Below, piece by piece: positions 35,915 through 48,797 of a DNA stretch of 64,000 nt. The stretch is taken from the NCBI GenBank assembly GCA_030340625.1, contig JAOPHQ010005431.1:32501-96500 (forward strand), written 5' to 3'. The notes beneath the pieces are model-generated. The model was given only the letters and a program-made list of their open reading frames with translations, had not been told where the DNA came from and did not search any database. The translations under genes were made by a program, and so were the position numbers. Source of the DNA: Merluccius polli (lineage: Eukaryota; Chordata; Actinopteri; Gadiformes; Merlucciidae). The number at the start of each line of letters is the position of its first letter. The first letter of the stretch is position 1.

Positions 35915-35942
35915 ATGGGGGGGGGGGGGGGGGGGGGGGGGG
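35915..35942 (+). repeat. poly-G run
   Basis: More than 20 consecutive G. Confidence 0.9.
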
Positions 35943-36257
35943 CTATTGCCTATCACCAATCTGGTGTTCCATGAGAGGATAAACGCACAGATTCGGATGT
36001 TGTCGTATTGTATTTTGTATGTTATAAACGCAGTGGCGAGGTGAAAAAAAAGCCCATAAAACCACAGCCAACCACATCTTGTCGTCGTTGTTCCAGGGGA
36101 GAAAAACATGGATCAATCATCTCATCTGAAATATAAATAAATCATCCAGAGGTGGAAGGTAAAATGTTGACGCTGGAAGCAGCCAGGTAGATTTACCCAT
36201 GTGGTTTTAGATTTACTCATGTGGAGTTACAAGCAATTAAGTAGACAAGCTGCAGAG

Positions 36258-36281
36258 GGGGGGGGGGGGGGGGGGGGGGGT
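36258..36281 (+). repeat. poly-G run
   Basis: More than 20 consecutive G, then TGGGTG. Confidence 0.9.
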
Positions 36282-36552
36282 GGGTGTAGTAAAACCTAGC
36301 AGATTTGGGCGTTTTTCCTGCAGGCCGTGACTATCCTGGATTCGGTTTGTCAGAAACCCTGATGTCAGTATTCAGAAAGGGATGAGCTACAGGCACTCAA
36401 TGCCTTCCAAGGTCTCCCTCTCTGAGTGAGTTTTGCCCCCATATGTTTTGGATAATTTACAGGGCAATTATATCAAATGTTATTTTTGCCTATATTGCAG
36501 GACATGAAAAAATGGAAAAAACAGTAAAATACAGAATTTAGCTCTTTATTTC

Positions 36553-36576
36553 ACAGGGGCATTTAAATGCCCCTGT
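36553..36576. repeat. 24 bp perfect palindrome
   Basis: ACAGGGGCATTT followed directly by its reverse complement, no loop. Confidence 0.95.
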
Positions 36577-36631
36577 CATTTAGGGAGAAAATGGCCCAAG
36601 CCCTCATTCATTTCTGACCCGGGTGAAAGAG

Positions 36632-36632
<1 letters not shown>

Positions 36633-36673
<41 letters not shown>

Positions 36674-36760
36674 ATGTGTCATGAACACTTGTGTGTATGA
36701 CATTTACGTGCATACTATATCCGTGTGTGTCTGCATGTGCATGTGTGTGAGTGTGCGTGT
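36633..36760 (+). repeat. (GT)n microsatellite
   Basis: (GT)n at about 36633-36670, then a degenerate GT-rich tail. Confidence 0.88.
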
Positions 36761-37211
36761 GTATGCTGTGTGCAAATTAGTGAGTGAGAAAAAATATTGA
36801 ACTTTTTTTCCAAAGGACCCGGGGAACTTGACATCCCCATCCAAGACTGTGGCGGGGATTTCTTGGTAATTGTAATTCAAACACTTTCCTGACAGCACAC
36901 TGCTGTCAAAGCGATTCTGCCAAAATGCAGTGCATCGCCTTTTTTCCCCCTTTCGATTTTTTTTTTACACAAATAAAGGCTCAGAAACAAACACTACTCC
37001 CAGAGTGTGTTTACAATACATAAACGCACTCATGCTTGTCACAATAGCAAATGCACCAGTGTTTGCTCACTTTAAACAGACTATTTGGGCCTTCAGATTC
37101 AGGTAGCCCATTGTTTGAAAATGACTTTAAAATATATAGGAGTTATATAGATTGCTTAAATTCAAAGTCGTAATACTACATCATTATAGCAGTTTTCTTA
37201 CTGCCATGTAG

Positions 37212-37345
37212 AAACCCGGTTTCTCCCAGGAGCGAAACCCGGTTAAGACGATAACCCACTCCAAATCTGATGTCATTTGTCATGTGAACGCGGTAACTCA
37301 CTGGGAAAATGACCTTAACCTGGTTACTCTGCGTTTACCGGGTTT
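37212..37345. mobile_element. MITE-like element with AAACCCGG ends
   Basis: The left end AAACCCGGTTTCTCCCAGG and a second AAACCCGGTTAA oppose a right end TTTACCGGGTTT and TTAACCTGGTT, giving imperfect terminal inverted repeats around about 70 bp. The superfamily is not recognised. Confidence 0.45.
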
Positions 37346-38775
37346 AGCTGTCCATGAATACGTATGTCTATGTGTGTCTGTCTTTTCGTCTCTTTTTCAC
37401 CTCTACCTTTCTACCTCTGGAGGTCAGGTGTGACAGATGTATTCAGTGTTAGCACTAAAATAAATATTTTTTGGACTGAAGAGCTGAATGGCTGGAGGTT
37501 GAAGTTGTGCCACTTTGTCATGTAATCCTATCGCTATACTGTTCTCACCGGAGGGGAAGGTACAGTATTAACCTACCCTTCAGCACTATGGCTCATAATA
37601 GTCCCTCAACAGCAGAACGGAAAGGGGGCCCGACAGTCAATCTTGTTAATATCTTGGGCTTGGAAAGGGTGGGCGGGGTGGCTTTGAAACACGCAAGCGG
37701 ATCAACATTTCAAAGAGACGTACTTTCTTTTGAAATCAATTAACAATCCAACTGAGGGAGAGAAAAAAAAGCTAAGTGTTTCTGGTGAGAATTAGCACAA
37801 TGGGAACATCTAAGGGAGTGCGTGTAATGTGGCTACTGAAGCGTGCTAATGCAATATCAAAGTCTATGCGTTGGCTTTTGTGTGAGAATTAACCCATCGC
37901 TGTTTGTTCTTCATTAAAGGGAGCTAATGAACGCTAATGATTATCGACCACCTCAACAATTATTGGTCCAATCTGATTTGAAAGGGTTTTTTTGGTAAGG
38001 AAAGCAAACACATCCAAAGTGTATTTTTTGAAACCCCCGAAAGAAAGCGAAACACAGACTCAAGCATGATCCGCTCTTACTCAGTACTTCCTGTATATCT
38101 GCTTCTCAACCCCATTTTGTAACACCTTCACCCCCACACACCCTATTTTGCCTTCCTCACAGCCTCCCATACCCAAGGTCAGCATCATAACAAGTGAGCC
38201 CGTCAGCCTCTTAAATTCCAATTACAGTTTTGACCCCCCCCCACCACCAGCTTCAGGCATGTTGTGCGGAGACCTTGGCGGCATCCAACCTCAATCTCCC
38301 CCGCAGTCATTATCGTACATCAAGCGCATTGCGCTGTCTTAGGGGCCGGTGGCGCTCCAGTGATATGAGCCATGGCATCTGTTTTATGAATCATCGGCGA
38401 GCTGACAAGTGTGGCTCTATCGCCGCCGTTATTGTCCAATGCTCGAGATGCTACAAAATCTGTAACGGATGGCGGGCAAAATCGAACTGGAGAGAGGGAG
38501 GGGGTGGGGGGGTGAGAAAAGAGGTGAAGAAGAGACGAGGGAGAGAGAGCGATAGAAGATGAGAAGACAATCAAATATGAGGCGGTATTTATAGCAACTA
38601 CGACAATTATATAGACATCTACTTCATAAGCACTTTTTTAATTGGTCGCACACATACACACACACGCGCTCAATGTGTTATGACCCGAAGCTATGCACCA
38701 AGAATATGCTGTCGATCGTGAATATAAGCTCTTTTCTGTCCTTCTGTCCTCCATTCTAGCCATGATATCATCCAC

Positions 38776-38793
38776 ATGCATGATATCATGCAT
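38776..38793. repeat. 18 bp perfect palindrome
   Basis: ATGCATGATATCATGCAT. The half-site CATGATATCAT also occurs just before it at 38761. Confidence 0.9.
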
Positions 38794-39279
38794 TTGTTGG
38801 ATAGGTCACTAAAGCTGGTCAGGCTTTACATCATAACTTATGATGATATTGAATGTCACAACGCATTGATGGATGGTATGCAGACAAAGCCGTTAATTAA
38901 AGTAAAGGGAGAGGAGAGAGAAATGGATATGAGTTGAGGTGACCCGTGTGCATGTTTACATGCTTTACTGGATCCACGTTGCGGTAGCTAGTTTGATTGC
39001 TTGTTGATTGCTAATGTGATGCCAATTTAATATCTGGGATTGACATGGTTAATTGTATGTATCCAACATGAGGATCCGTCAAAAACAAACCTCAATTTAT
39101 CAATTTAACTAAAACAAATTAGTATTATGTACATTTGTATGTAGGCTATTATGTAATAAAGCAATGTACAAAGCATGCACAACACACAGGCCCACATAAA
39201 CATACATTTGCACAGGCACGCTGGAACCTGTTTCATGTGAGGGGGGCTGGGCTGAGGTTCGTAACCCACCACGGAGCTA

Positions 39280-39385
39280 CGGCCGACGGGGGGGGGGGGG
39301 GGGGGGGGGGACATAGCATCAGCCCCCCTCAGGCTGATGCTATGTGAGGGGGGGGCTGCAGCCCCCCGCAGCCCCCCCCCCCCCT
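39280..39385. repeat. G-run/C-run palindromic structure
   Basis: A G run (39288-39310) is followed by a perfect 14 bp hairpin (39311-39324 ACATAGCATCAGCC against 39332-39345, 7 nt loop), then G- and C-rich sequence ending in a poly-C run. This is probably the remains of a transposon end; the family is unknown. Confidence 0.7.
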
Positions 39386-40282
39386 TCCCGCGCCACTGCA
39401 TTTGCATCCCTGCAGCATGTTGACGATACAGATTACACCATGAAACATCAAACCCAAGCACTTGGCGTCTTCGCCACCAGAGCCTCAGAATGAGTGATTT
39501 ACTGCACTGCTCAACGTCAGCCATAACTTGTGACACTACTAAAACCATAGCAACTCATAAAACTACTGTTGGCTTTATTGTGGGATCAATCCTGGCACAC
39601 TGCCTCTGGGGCCGAGACAAGCCGCAAGCTTTCCCAGTCCCAGTATCTGGATCAGGGCACACAAAGCTGCCCTAAAGGCTCTGGTGTTTGTGTGTGTAGG
39701 GTGTGTGTATCCACGACATTTGTGGGCCTAAGCACACTTTTTCTCATTCGGTGCGTTTCCATGCACACAAAAAAAACATTTGTGTAACTGCCATGTAAAC
39801 ACCTACACCCAGTGATGAAACACTTTTTTTACCCCCAGAGCCCGACCTCCCTCTCACTCTTTACTTGTCTACTTCTCTACTGCTGCATTATTCAGAAAAC
39901 CCTACAGTGGCTTTCCTTTAGCAGTTTTCTTTAAGCTGTTCATTGTTCATTGTCACAGCCTCTGTGTTACACCTCTCCGCCCTGTTCAGGCTCTCCCTGA
40001 TGAAGCTTGACCAGACATGTTGGTCCGTGTTTGTTTGCGAGAATATACAAGAGCCCCTGACAACAGATGGAAGCGAGCGGGACACGGTTTGTGCGCTTCA
40101 ATCAGCCCGAGGTGCAGGGTTAACCAGCCCCAGCACTCACAGTGCACCATTGATTTCTCTTAGCACTAATTATACATGGATATGCTGAATGAGCTCTTTG
40201 CTGTGCGTCCGTGGGATCGTGGCTCCCCAGGGAGCACCCGGCAAACCCGGGAACTGCCACCTCCCTTCTGCCCCCACCTGCA

Positions 40283-40340
40283 CCACACACACACACACAC
40301 ACACACACTACTACCACCACCACCACCACCACCACCACCG
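40283..40340 (+). repeat. (CA)n followed by (ACC)n
   Basis: (CA)n then CTACTACC and about nine ACC triplets. Confidence 0.9.
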
Positions 40341-40479
40341 TTAAAGGGCTGTGACACATTAAATACAGGCATTGATGGACGGAGCATAAACACAACAACA
40401 GCAGCAGCATCCGATACAGAGGGGGGTCTGCATACATTACAGCACACCTCAGCTTTTAAAGTTTACTATATGCGCATCT

Positions 40480-40665
40480 CACACACACACACACACACAC
40501 GCACACACACGCGCACACACACACTGCCCCCCCCCCCCCCCCCCAACTCCCACAACCCCCCATGTACTGCAGTATAGATAACGCAGCGCCCAGCTCTGGG
40601 CACAGGGGGTGGTGATGGTGATGGTTGGGGGGGGTGGGGGTGGGGGCAGTGTGGGGGGGGGGGGG
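40480..40665 (+). repeat. (CA)n, poly-C and G-rich cluster
   Basis: (CA)n, then a C run at about 40526-40544, then G-rich sequence with GGTGATGGTGATGG to about 40665. Confidence 0.85.
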
Positions 40666-41263
40666 GCTGTCAGGCTTTAATTCCAATAAAACGTTTTATG
40701 CCAGTGATCTCCAAAACAGAGACCTTAAAATATAATGAAGAAATGTGCAGGGACTCGGGGAGGGGAGGGGGGAATTAGGACAGTAGTCCTCCTTCTGTAT
40801 GTATGAACATAAAGTGGAAGCGCCGAAGGCTTCATGTGCAAAGGACGATTCAACCCTATTTCAAAAGGAAAGGAGTCACCTTCTTGCGATCGCATCTCGG
40901 AAAGACTTTACTGTCGCGTGTTAGAGCGGGGAGTGGATACTGAGCAAAAATAACCTAAGCATATTATCTACATTTATTTTGGTTGACTTGGTGCAATTTC
41001 TGCTGTTGTTTATATGTAACGCTACAATAATATATTTCAGAGGCGTGGCTGAGGCAATAGTGGGACGGGGATGGATTTAGGCAAGGGTTTGTTGTTTTTT
41101 TTTACTCCCCTGGCTGTCACAGAAGCTGGTGATGTCAGCTCCAATGACACATCTGAAATTGGCTTTTGGTCTATACCTGTGTGCACACACCCGCATCCAG
41201 GTCAGCCACTTGCCATTTGCTGCAGCTATCAGCTTAGAAAAATTGAAAGAAGTGAAAGAAGAA

Positions 41264-41285
41264 AGGGGGGGGGGGGGGGGGGGGA
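41264..41285 (+). repeat. poly-G run
   Basis: About 18 consecutive G, followed by AAGAGGACGAG. Confidence 0.9.
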
Positions 41286-41424
41286 AGAGGACGAGATGAG
41301 TCATGGTTATGAAATGCTGGGAAGGAACATCCTGCACATTTATGTTTCGTTTGTAAGCACACGTTTCGTTGAATGCTCTTTGGTTATCCTGAATCATAGT
41401 ATTTATTAAAATAGAGTCCCGACT

Positions 41425-41600
41425 CCACATTGATAGGTACTGGCTTCGAAACCCCATGTCCACACGCAGCCTACCAATAGACATCCTTAAGCAACATGCA
41501 GCCCCTACCCGCTCCTTAATGACATGAATCTGAAGTCACTGTAACTTTGGATAAACGCTTCTATTCAATACTATGCAACTTCGATTCGAACTTCGAACCT
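41425..41600 (+). mobile_element. tRNA-derived SINE fragment
   Basis: Same word order as 29225-29400: a B-box-like GGCTTCGAAACCCC, then GACATCCTTAAGCAACATGC, CCCCTACCCGCTCCTTAATG and TAACTTTGGATAAACGCTTC. Diverged. Confidence 0.55.
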
Positions 41601-42253
41601 TACAACGCATTTGATTTTCCAGACTCCTCAGCTCAAACATAATTAGTTATTGAATATATTTCAGTGCTACTTCAAGCTTCCTTTGTTTATCACAGGGCCA
41701 AACATTTATATATCACCCTTTTGTCCAAAAACACTTAATCCAAGGTTTAGACATACACCGCTACACATTGTGAAGGTCACGCCACGTCGACTAGTTAATT
41801 CCAAGCGATAAATCACCTGGCAAGATTTCCTCTGCTTGCGATCCAGGCCTCTTGATAAAAAAGAGGGGCCCTGACTTGCACGTGCACCTTAAATCAAGTG
41901 GCTAATGCTACTCTCGCTGTATTTTCCTGTGATGAACGCGTGTGTGTGTGTGTGTGCGTGACCACCAGATATACGCGGATCGGCCCGTGGCTCTCGAGGG
42001 TGTTGTTAGACGGTGGTGATTTATAGCGGCCATAAATAACGAAGCGCCTTCACAGCTGTGTTGACTGCGTGCACTGCGTCCGACCCCCGCCCCCCGATAT
42101 ATTCACTGATGCAGCATTTCAAAATGAAGAGGACTCATGTTTTTTTTTATTTTCTTGACTTGCTTTACCTTCTTGTGCGTCATTGTTGTATGAATTACAG
42201 TGAACGAATGCCTTTAAGCATTTTAACCAATTATGAATGAATGAAACAGCTGG

Positions 42254-42326
<73 letters not shown>
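42254..42326 (+). repeat. (GT)n microsatellite
   Basis: About 36 GT units ending GTGCGTGTGTGGGG. Confidence 0.94.
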
Positions 42327-42331
<5 letters not shown>

Positions 42332-42566
42332 GTGGGGTACTGGAGCAGTGCAGGCAACGTGACAACTTTGCTTGACTTCAGCCTTCAGGCCATGCTTTTG
42401 TGCCAACATTTGGACCTAAACCCATGTCAAAAGTATATATTTCCATCCGAATATCGACACAATTGGGAACAGAGGAACAGATGGATAGGCGCCTCTAAAT
42501 GTGTCTATGCTGCAGAAGCTGCTATCACCAACACCTGCAGGATGGAGAACCTTGAAAGAGATACTG

Positions 42567-42568
<2 letters not shown>

Positions 42569-42601
<33 letters not shown>

Positions 42602-42776
42602 GCTGAAACACGGCTCAGGCACCCAGCGGTGACGCCGGAAAACAACTGAAATGGACATGGGGCACCCGGAGAAAGAAGTGCACTGCTGGCAAAACACACC
42701 CTGACTTTGATGAATGTTGTCCTCGGTGGGTGAGGTAACATTCTCTGATGGGATGCAGTGTGTGTGTTTGTGTGTA

Positions 42777-42813
<37 letters not shown>

Positions 42814-42862
42814 ATGACTTGTGAGAGTGTGCTTGTGTGCGTGTGTGTGTGTGCGCGTGCAC
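42569..42862 (+). repeat. (GT)n clusters
   Basis: GT runs at about 42569-42599, 42758-42812 and 42836-42855. Confidence 0.88.
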
Positions 42863-42979
42863 ACAGCCCGCAAGGTTGTAAGTACAGTGAAAGTGATGAC
42901 GGATCAAACATTTGACTCTGTGAAGCTGTCTTTAATGTTTCAGCTTTTGTAGCATACGTTTGTGTTTGTGTGTAAGTAA

Positions 42980-43335
42980 GTACATATATTTCTAGAGCGC
43001 CTTTCGAAACCAGAGTTACAAGGCGCTGAATAATAATTCATTAAAAACTACACACAAAACAAGACACACATTACAAAACAAAGTGCTTACGGGATAAATT
43101 AGTTTTTTTAACAGCTTCTTAAAAGTATCCACTGACTCTGCATTTTTTATTACCAGAGGAAGATGCCCTTAGTTATGAATCTTGAGTCTTAGTTTTGATT
43201 CGTAGTCTATGTTCATGTACAGTATACCCTGTGAATATGAGCACACAATCAACACCGACTGTCTGCCGCCACCGTTCTCAGCCTCACCTGGAAAGTGGCT
43301 TTGGATAAGCGCCTGAGCCGCTAAATGACTAAATG
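42980..43335 (+). repeat. dispersed-repeat and SINE-tail fragments
   Basis: 42980-43030 has ATTTCTAGAGCGCCTTTCG then AAGGCGCTGAATAATAATTC, a relative of the 10395 fragment. 43295-43335 has GTGGCTTTGGATAAGCGCCT and CTAAATGACTAAATG, a SINE 3' tail. Confidence 0.45.
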
Positions 43336-43689
43336 TGGATGCTGACGCATGATGTCATATGTTGGAGGCCAGGGAAATTGCTTGTTTGGGTTAATTATGT
43401 TGATGTGAATCGTCTCTTTGTTTTAATTGAAAAAACAAAACACAAAAAAAACATTGCCTCCTAAAATGGCTGCACTAATAGCGGTCAAGGTGAGTATAGT
43501 ATTATGGCAAGGTAGAGCAGATTTGATTACAGGATGACTGGGCTATACTATACAACTCTGGATAATAGGCTGTAAGAGGCTAGTCGTGGGCTAGCAGCAG
43601 AGTATAATGCAGATGGTTTGGAAAGGGTGTAAACATCTAATATACATTCTGTAATGTGGGTATAGCCATATTAAATAAAATATATATGT

Positions 43690-44565
43690 AGTTTCAAGAT
43701 TCAAGAACTTTATTCCTCACATACACATACAGGATGTACAATGAAATGAAAGCGGCAATGCTTATGGGATTATGGGATTGTGCAAAAACAGCAACAGTAT
43801 TTAGTATAAAAAGCAACAATATTGAAAATATATTGTAAACTTGTAGTAGCTGCGTGCGTGCGTGTGTGTGCGTGTGTGTGTATAAGATGGGCAGTGTGTG
43901 GACCTTGGTGGGGGGCCCTGGTGAGATCAGTGTTCACAGTCCTGATGGTTGGTCGTTCCAATCGTGCGTTCAGCCCAACGCGCTGCTCTCTGCAGAGCCC
44001 TCCTATCCTGAGCGGAGCTGGTGCCAAACCAGGCGGTGATGCTTCCCGTCAGGAGGCTCTCTGCAGCTGCAGAGTAGAAGGACTGAAGAATCAGTCAATT
44101 TATTGAGCGGCCTGAGGTGGTAAATGCGCTGCATTGCCTTTCTCACCAGAGTGTCTGTATGTGTTGACCTTGTCAGATCCTCTGTGATGGGGACTCCCGC
44201 CTGGCACCTGGACAACGCCACCTGGACCTGCAGTTTTCCTGGTGTTCACACTCTTCAGAGCCCTCCTCGCGTTGTGCTCGGCCACAGAGAGCGTGCTAAA
44301 AATGTTATTAGCCGGCGAGCTAGCGGTGTTGTTGCTAGCCTCAAACCGTGCATAAAATGAGCTCAGGTCTTCAGCTAGGGATGCGTCGGCACACACAGTT
44401 GAGGGGGGGGACTGACCCAGCAGTCTGTTACAGTCTGTAGTCGCTGCCATAGGCGTCGGGTGCTGCGCTGCTCTGTAACTCCACTCTGTATGTAGATTTG
44501 TATATAGGCATATTTTATGTTGATTAATCATGTTTTTAATTACGCCACAGGCAGAGGAAGGCACA
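43690..44565 (-). mobile_element. LINE (L2/Rex1-like) remnant with internal deletion
   Basis: Minus strand. The 5' part encodes LAEDLSSFYARFEASNN and HNARRALKSVNTRKTAGP, typical of the region just before the reverse transcriptase core. After a large deletion the frame changes to LVRKAMQRIYHLRPLNKL and DRRALQRAAR, which are C-terminal LINE blocks (usually LVKKAQQRLYFLRRLKKF and so on). The 3' end (43690-43760) has the TTCAAGATTCAAGAACTTTA tail wording of fish L2 elements. The RT catalytic core is missing. Confidence 0.75.
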
Positions 44566-44569
44566 CTCC

Positions 44570-45140
44570 TGGAAGATAATATGCATCCACTTTATCTCCC
44601 ATGTGATATGATACAAAACTAGTACTTCATAATTACTTTTTGGTGATGCTCCCACATTCTCACAAATCCATTTTGTGCAGTGTCATGATATGATTTCATT
44701 TGTTTTTAATTGTAAATGGCTCAAACTGCTTAATTCTGTCCTCGTACAGAGAATACTTAATCATTATTTCCCGGATGTTTACTAATGGCAAATTACAGAA
44801 GAAACATCGGTCTGTGTCTGAATCAATTACAGATGTAATCTCAGACTATGGTACTCACTGATTGTTCTGACTTGAAAGTTGACCGGCAAACAAATTTGTA
44901 TTACTGAGTAATGCACACAAGTGATGGATATAATTGATTTTTTTCCCTTCTTAAAAAATAATTTAGGTCCTTATTAACCTTAGTATTTAGTGTTGAGGGT
45001 TGAGTGTTGAAACAAGGCTGGATATATCTTATGACAAACTATTTGTTTGATTTTGTGATATAAACTTGCCAATGATACTTTTTTCGTATCACTGCCATTT
45101 AAAGAGGCTTCTCTCCAAAATGGCATAGGCTACAGTGAAT
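44570..45140. other. intergenic DNA without recognisable gene
   Basis: AT-rich unique sequence. Nothing identified. Confidence 0.4.
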
Positions 45141-45144
45141 TCAG

Positions 45145-45425
45145 AGGCATGTCATTTAGGAGCAGGTAGGGTTTGGGCAACCCACTCAAGGATACATATG
45201 GCTGAGGACATTAGGGATTGAACGCAGTACCTTTCGAAAAAACGCAAAACAGTGCCCAGGGCCGGATTATCCATAAGGGCACTTGGGCCAGTGCCCAGGG
45301 GGACCAAGCACTCGGGGGGGCACCACAAGCTTAAAAAAAAAAAGAAAAGAAATTTGGGGCGCCCCCCCCCGTTGACAATCGCGCGCTAGCACCCCCCCCC
45401 CCCGCTCAACAATCGCGCAACCGAA
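45145..45425 (+). repeat. SINE-like scrap and possible transposon end
   Basis: 45160-45235 has CCCACTCAAGGATACATATG and GGGATTGAACGCAGTACC, SINE-like. From about 45256, CAGGGCCGGATTATCCATAA then GGGCACTTGGGCCAGTGCCC looks like a DNA-transposon terminus. The word RACAATCGCGC occurs twice, at about 45375 and 45410, each after a C run. Confidence 0.35.
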
Positions 45426-45429
45426 ATGT

Positions 45430-48400
45430 TTTTTTCTCCCTAATGCAGTAAACACATCTGGGAATCATTATTATGGAAATGTTGTTGTCAACTATCTTTG
45501 AAAATATTCCACTCATTAGTACATAAAGTGGATGAAGTGGATGAAACTGGGTCTCATTTACCACCATGGCTGTGTGTGTACGTCCCTCATTAATACCACT
45601 GCTGCTAAAGAGTCTGAACAATTAGCAAATTAACGAGAGCTCTCTTACCCCAACAATCTGAAAAGGGCTGTAACCATTAACATTGGAAAAAAAAAAACTT
45701 ACAGACACTGGAGCTAAGTGAAGAGGAATACATTTGATAACCATGAAAGCATCATACATTTGAATTACCGCCTACATCACCTTTCACATGCATGCTCTAT
45801 TCAATTGCATGAATAAACACACATTCTTTATTCTTTCCACTCTCAGCATTTCAATTGAAACTGTGTTCGATTTGGTGATATTATGGCCAATACCTAACCA
45901 GGGGTCATTGCCATAGCAACAGTAAGGTGTCTGGTCAGTTTTTTATGCAACTACAAACTGAAAGGAAAGCAAAAGGCAACGCAAAAAATGACTTTCTTTC
46001 CCTCATAGAAATTAAAACCAAATGTCAAAATCCCTTCACAATATACTGTAGAAAAATATAGGGGAAATGTCACTAATTGTGTGTGCTGTGCAAGAAACCA
46101 AATGAGCCAATAGTTAAATTTAGCAGCAAAAATCACATTTGGTAACATGGCAAAGTGCCATGACTTTCCATGATGGAAGCGCAAGTGTGTGGAAATGTTA
46201 TACCTGCCTCAACAATTGCTGTCATCTTTAATATTTATCAACAGCCCCCGCAGCAGAGCCAACTGCCACAGAGATGTGATTAAAGTCCTTTGTTTTGACC
46301 TTCATATGTTGGTTGAGAATGTGCACGTCGGTTTACGTCTCCATCAGTGCACCTTTTGGTATAAATACAAAAAAGAGCCTTATTCCCACAAATTCTGAAT
46401 AGTAGAGATTTGTAAATGGCTCAAGGCAACATCTGCGAAATGCTGCTGCCGTTGTTGTCGTCGTACGCTGGCCGCGCAGAACTCATCCCAGCAATTCAGC
46501 GTAATATTGAAAGTGAAGTCTATGAGTTATTCTTCTGAGAGCCCTTCCAGTGTCAAGGGTTGTTTGCCAAGTGCCAAACAACCACATCAACAACGACGAC
46601 CCGACAACAATGAGTGTCCTCGGCAGAAAAACTAACCAGTGGGCTTTCAATAATTGATCATCACCACGAGAGGGTTTCCAGATAAACGCCGCCCGGGCTC
46701 GGGTGTCATTGACCAAAAGTACCGCCGCCGCCGTGCCATAAAAATGCCCTTTCAGAAAAGATTCAGCGGACTCAAAACAGAGTCGTGTTTGCCATCAAAA
46801 CAACCATGAAACACTGGCATTCGGAGCACCCCCTGACACCCGTTGGGAGAGCCAGAACACGCTGCAGCAGTCCCTCTCTCTCTCCCCCTCTCTCTCCCTC
46901 TCTTGCCATCTCTCTCAATTGTGGCTTTAGATCAATAGAGTTAGCCTCAGGCACAGACCTTTGCACTAAAAAGGAATTGTTCCAGGAACTCTGCATAGCA
47001 GCCTATGGCGGCACTGCTGCTTGTTTTCTATGATGCTCCGTCGACATACGCGTTCCTTTGAACGCCGTCTTTTCCATAATTCCCCGTCTTAAGATGCCCT
47101 GCAAGGACACTGTAAAGGGGAACTGCATCCATAATAGTTTGGGGGGGGGGGGGGGATTTCCATCTGTGGACATATGGCTGTCCTCAACCAGAATAGTGTG
47201 AAACTCCTAAATGTATTCAATTGATACAGACCATCCATCGTCACTTTTGGACTCAGTGGTTTAATGTGAAACAGATTGGACTCAAAGCGGGTACTGTGGA
47301 TGAAACCTTGAAGACGTATATTATAAGGGTTGGGGGACCACTGGAACAGAAATGAAGATCTGTGTTTGCATCTTGCTACAAAAGGCGCACACCACACAGG
47401 GCACCACTAAGAAAATAGGGTAAATGAATACAATCCACATAAAACGGAGGAAGGGTCTTTCCATGCATGACAATGACAAACAGAGTGGCAGCTTAACACG
47501 GTTATTTTGTCCCTTTTTTTTTTTAAACCAGAGAATATTGATCAATTTCCTTCCACTGTTATTATCTATATTGTCCAGGCAAGAATAGGAATGGGAAAAA
47601 GGGGGAAAAAGGAAAATGTGAAATACCAGCAGCACTTAACAGTGCAAAACCTATTTTTAAAGGTACATTAGTGGGACCAGCAGAATAGGTTTGTCGTCAA
47701 CTTGTAACCAATGTGAATGTGAATTCAGACTAGGAACGTGTTCTCAAACGACGACACTTTTTGAATAACGCATGACGTACATCCACCACAAAAAAGAAAA
47801 TAAATACTGCATGACCGCTGCTAACCGAGAAGCCATTGTCCCGTCCGCCAATGTTTTCCTACAGATTCAGGGCACAACTGGACCAGAAATCCCCCAAAAC
47901 CCCCTGGCCTACGCCATACCGCACACTGCACTCACTGGATGACGAGCAGAATAGCAGCTTAGAAATAATCACATCTCTCCATACTTGTGTGGTCCCAATG
48001 CCCCGTTTAAAATGAAAACTGAACCCAGGCTCACGCTAGGCCTAATAAGCCCATTCCTGTACCGCTGTCCTCGGGAGACTTCTCCCCTTCTACCCACCGA
48101 TCCTCCCTTGCCGGGGAGGATCAAGCTGGATTTAGTGAGGCAGGAAGTAGGGCGGGGAAACCAGCGCAAGCAGTGGGTGGGTTAGAGAAGCATTCTGATC
48201 AACTCCCAATAACGTCATGTATTGATATCACGGTATTGGAAAACCGTGTCGACGGAGCCTTGCTTTCAAGGCATATTCCAAGCCCATTCATTTCCTGAAG
48301 GGAGCGGTATTATGGTGAACTATATGGTAAATGCTGCATTATCCAAGTGGTGGAAGTCAAATGCAGCCGTTTTGAGGCATTGAGGATCGAGCTTTTCCTA

Positions 48401-48755
48401 CAATGACGTCCCTTACGAGAGAGTAGTGTTTGAGACAGCAGCATGCCACCTAAGTCAGTGACATATTGCAAGCCATTACATCGGTTTCGCCCCAATTCGT
48501 CAACATTTTTAGAGAACAGAACATGTTTTTCTAGTTACATTTCCAATTGTAGACAGACAACATGCCTGCTAGTAAATGTCATGTTGTCAAGTAATGCTTT
48601 TCTCAATTAGAGCTAAACAGAAAGTCTTACCTTGGATAAATGGTTTCAAGCTGATCACCAAGAGACAAGCAAATGGTTTCCTAATAGAGACACATGGAAG
48701 GATTGGTTACATAAAGTTTAACGTTGTTCAAATGTATACATTAAGTATACACTGT
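45430..48755. other. intergenic DNA, one poly-G and one (CT)n tract
   Basis: A (CT)n stretch at about 46870-46910 and a G run at 47141-47154. Several 60-120 codon open frames show no recognisable domain or splice structure. Confidence 0.4.
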
Positions 48756-48761
48756 TCAAAT

Positions 48762-48762
<1 letters not shown>

Positions 48763-48795
<33 letters not shown>
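48763..48795 (+). repeat. (CA)n microsatellite
   Basis: About 16 CA units. Confidence 0.92.
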
Positions 48796-48797
<2 letters not shown>

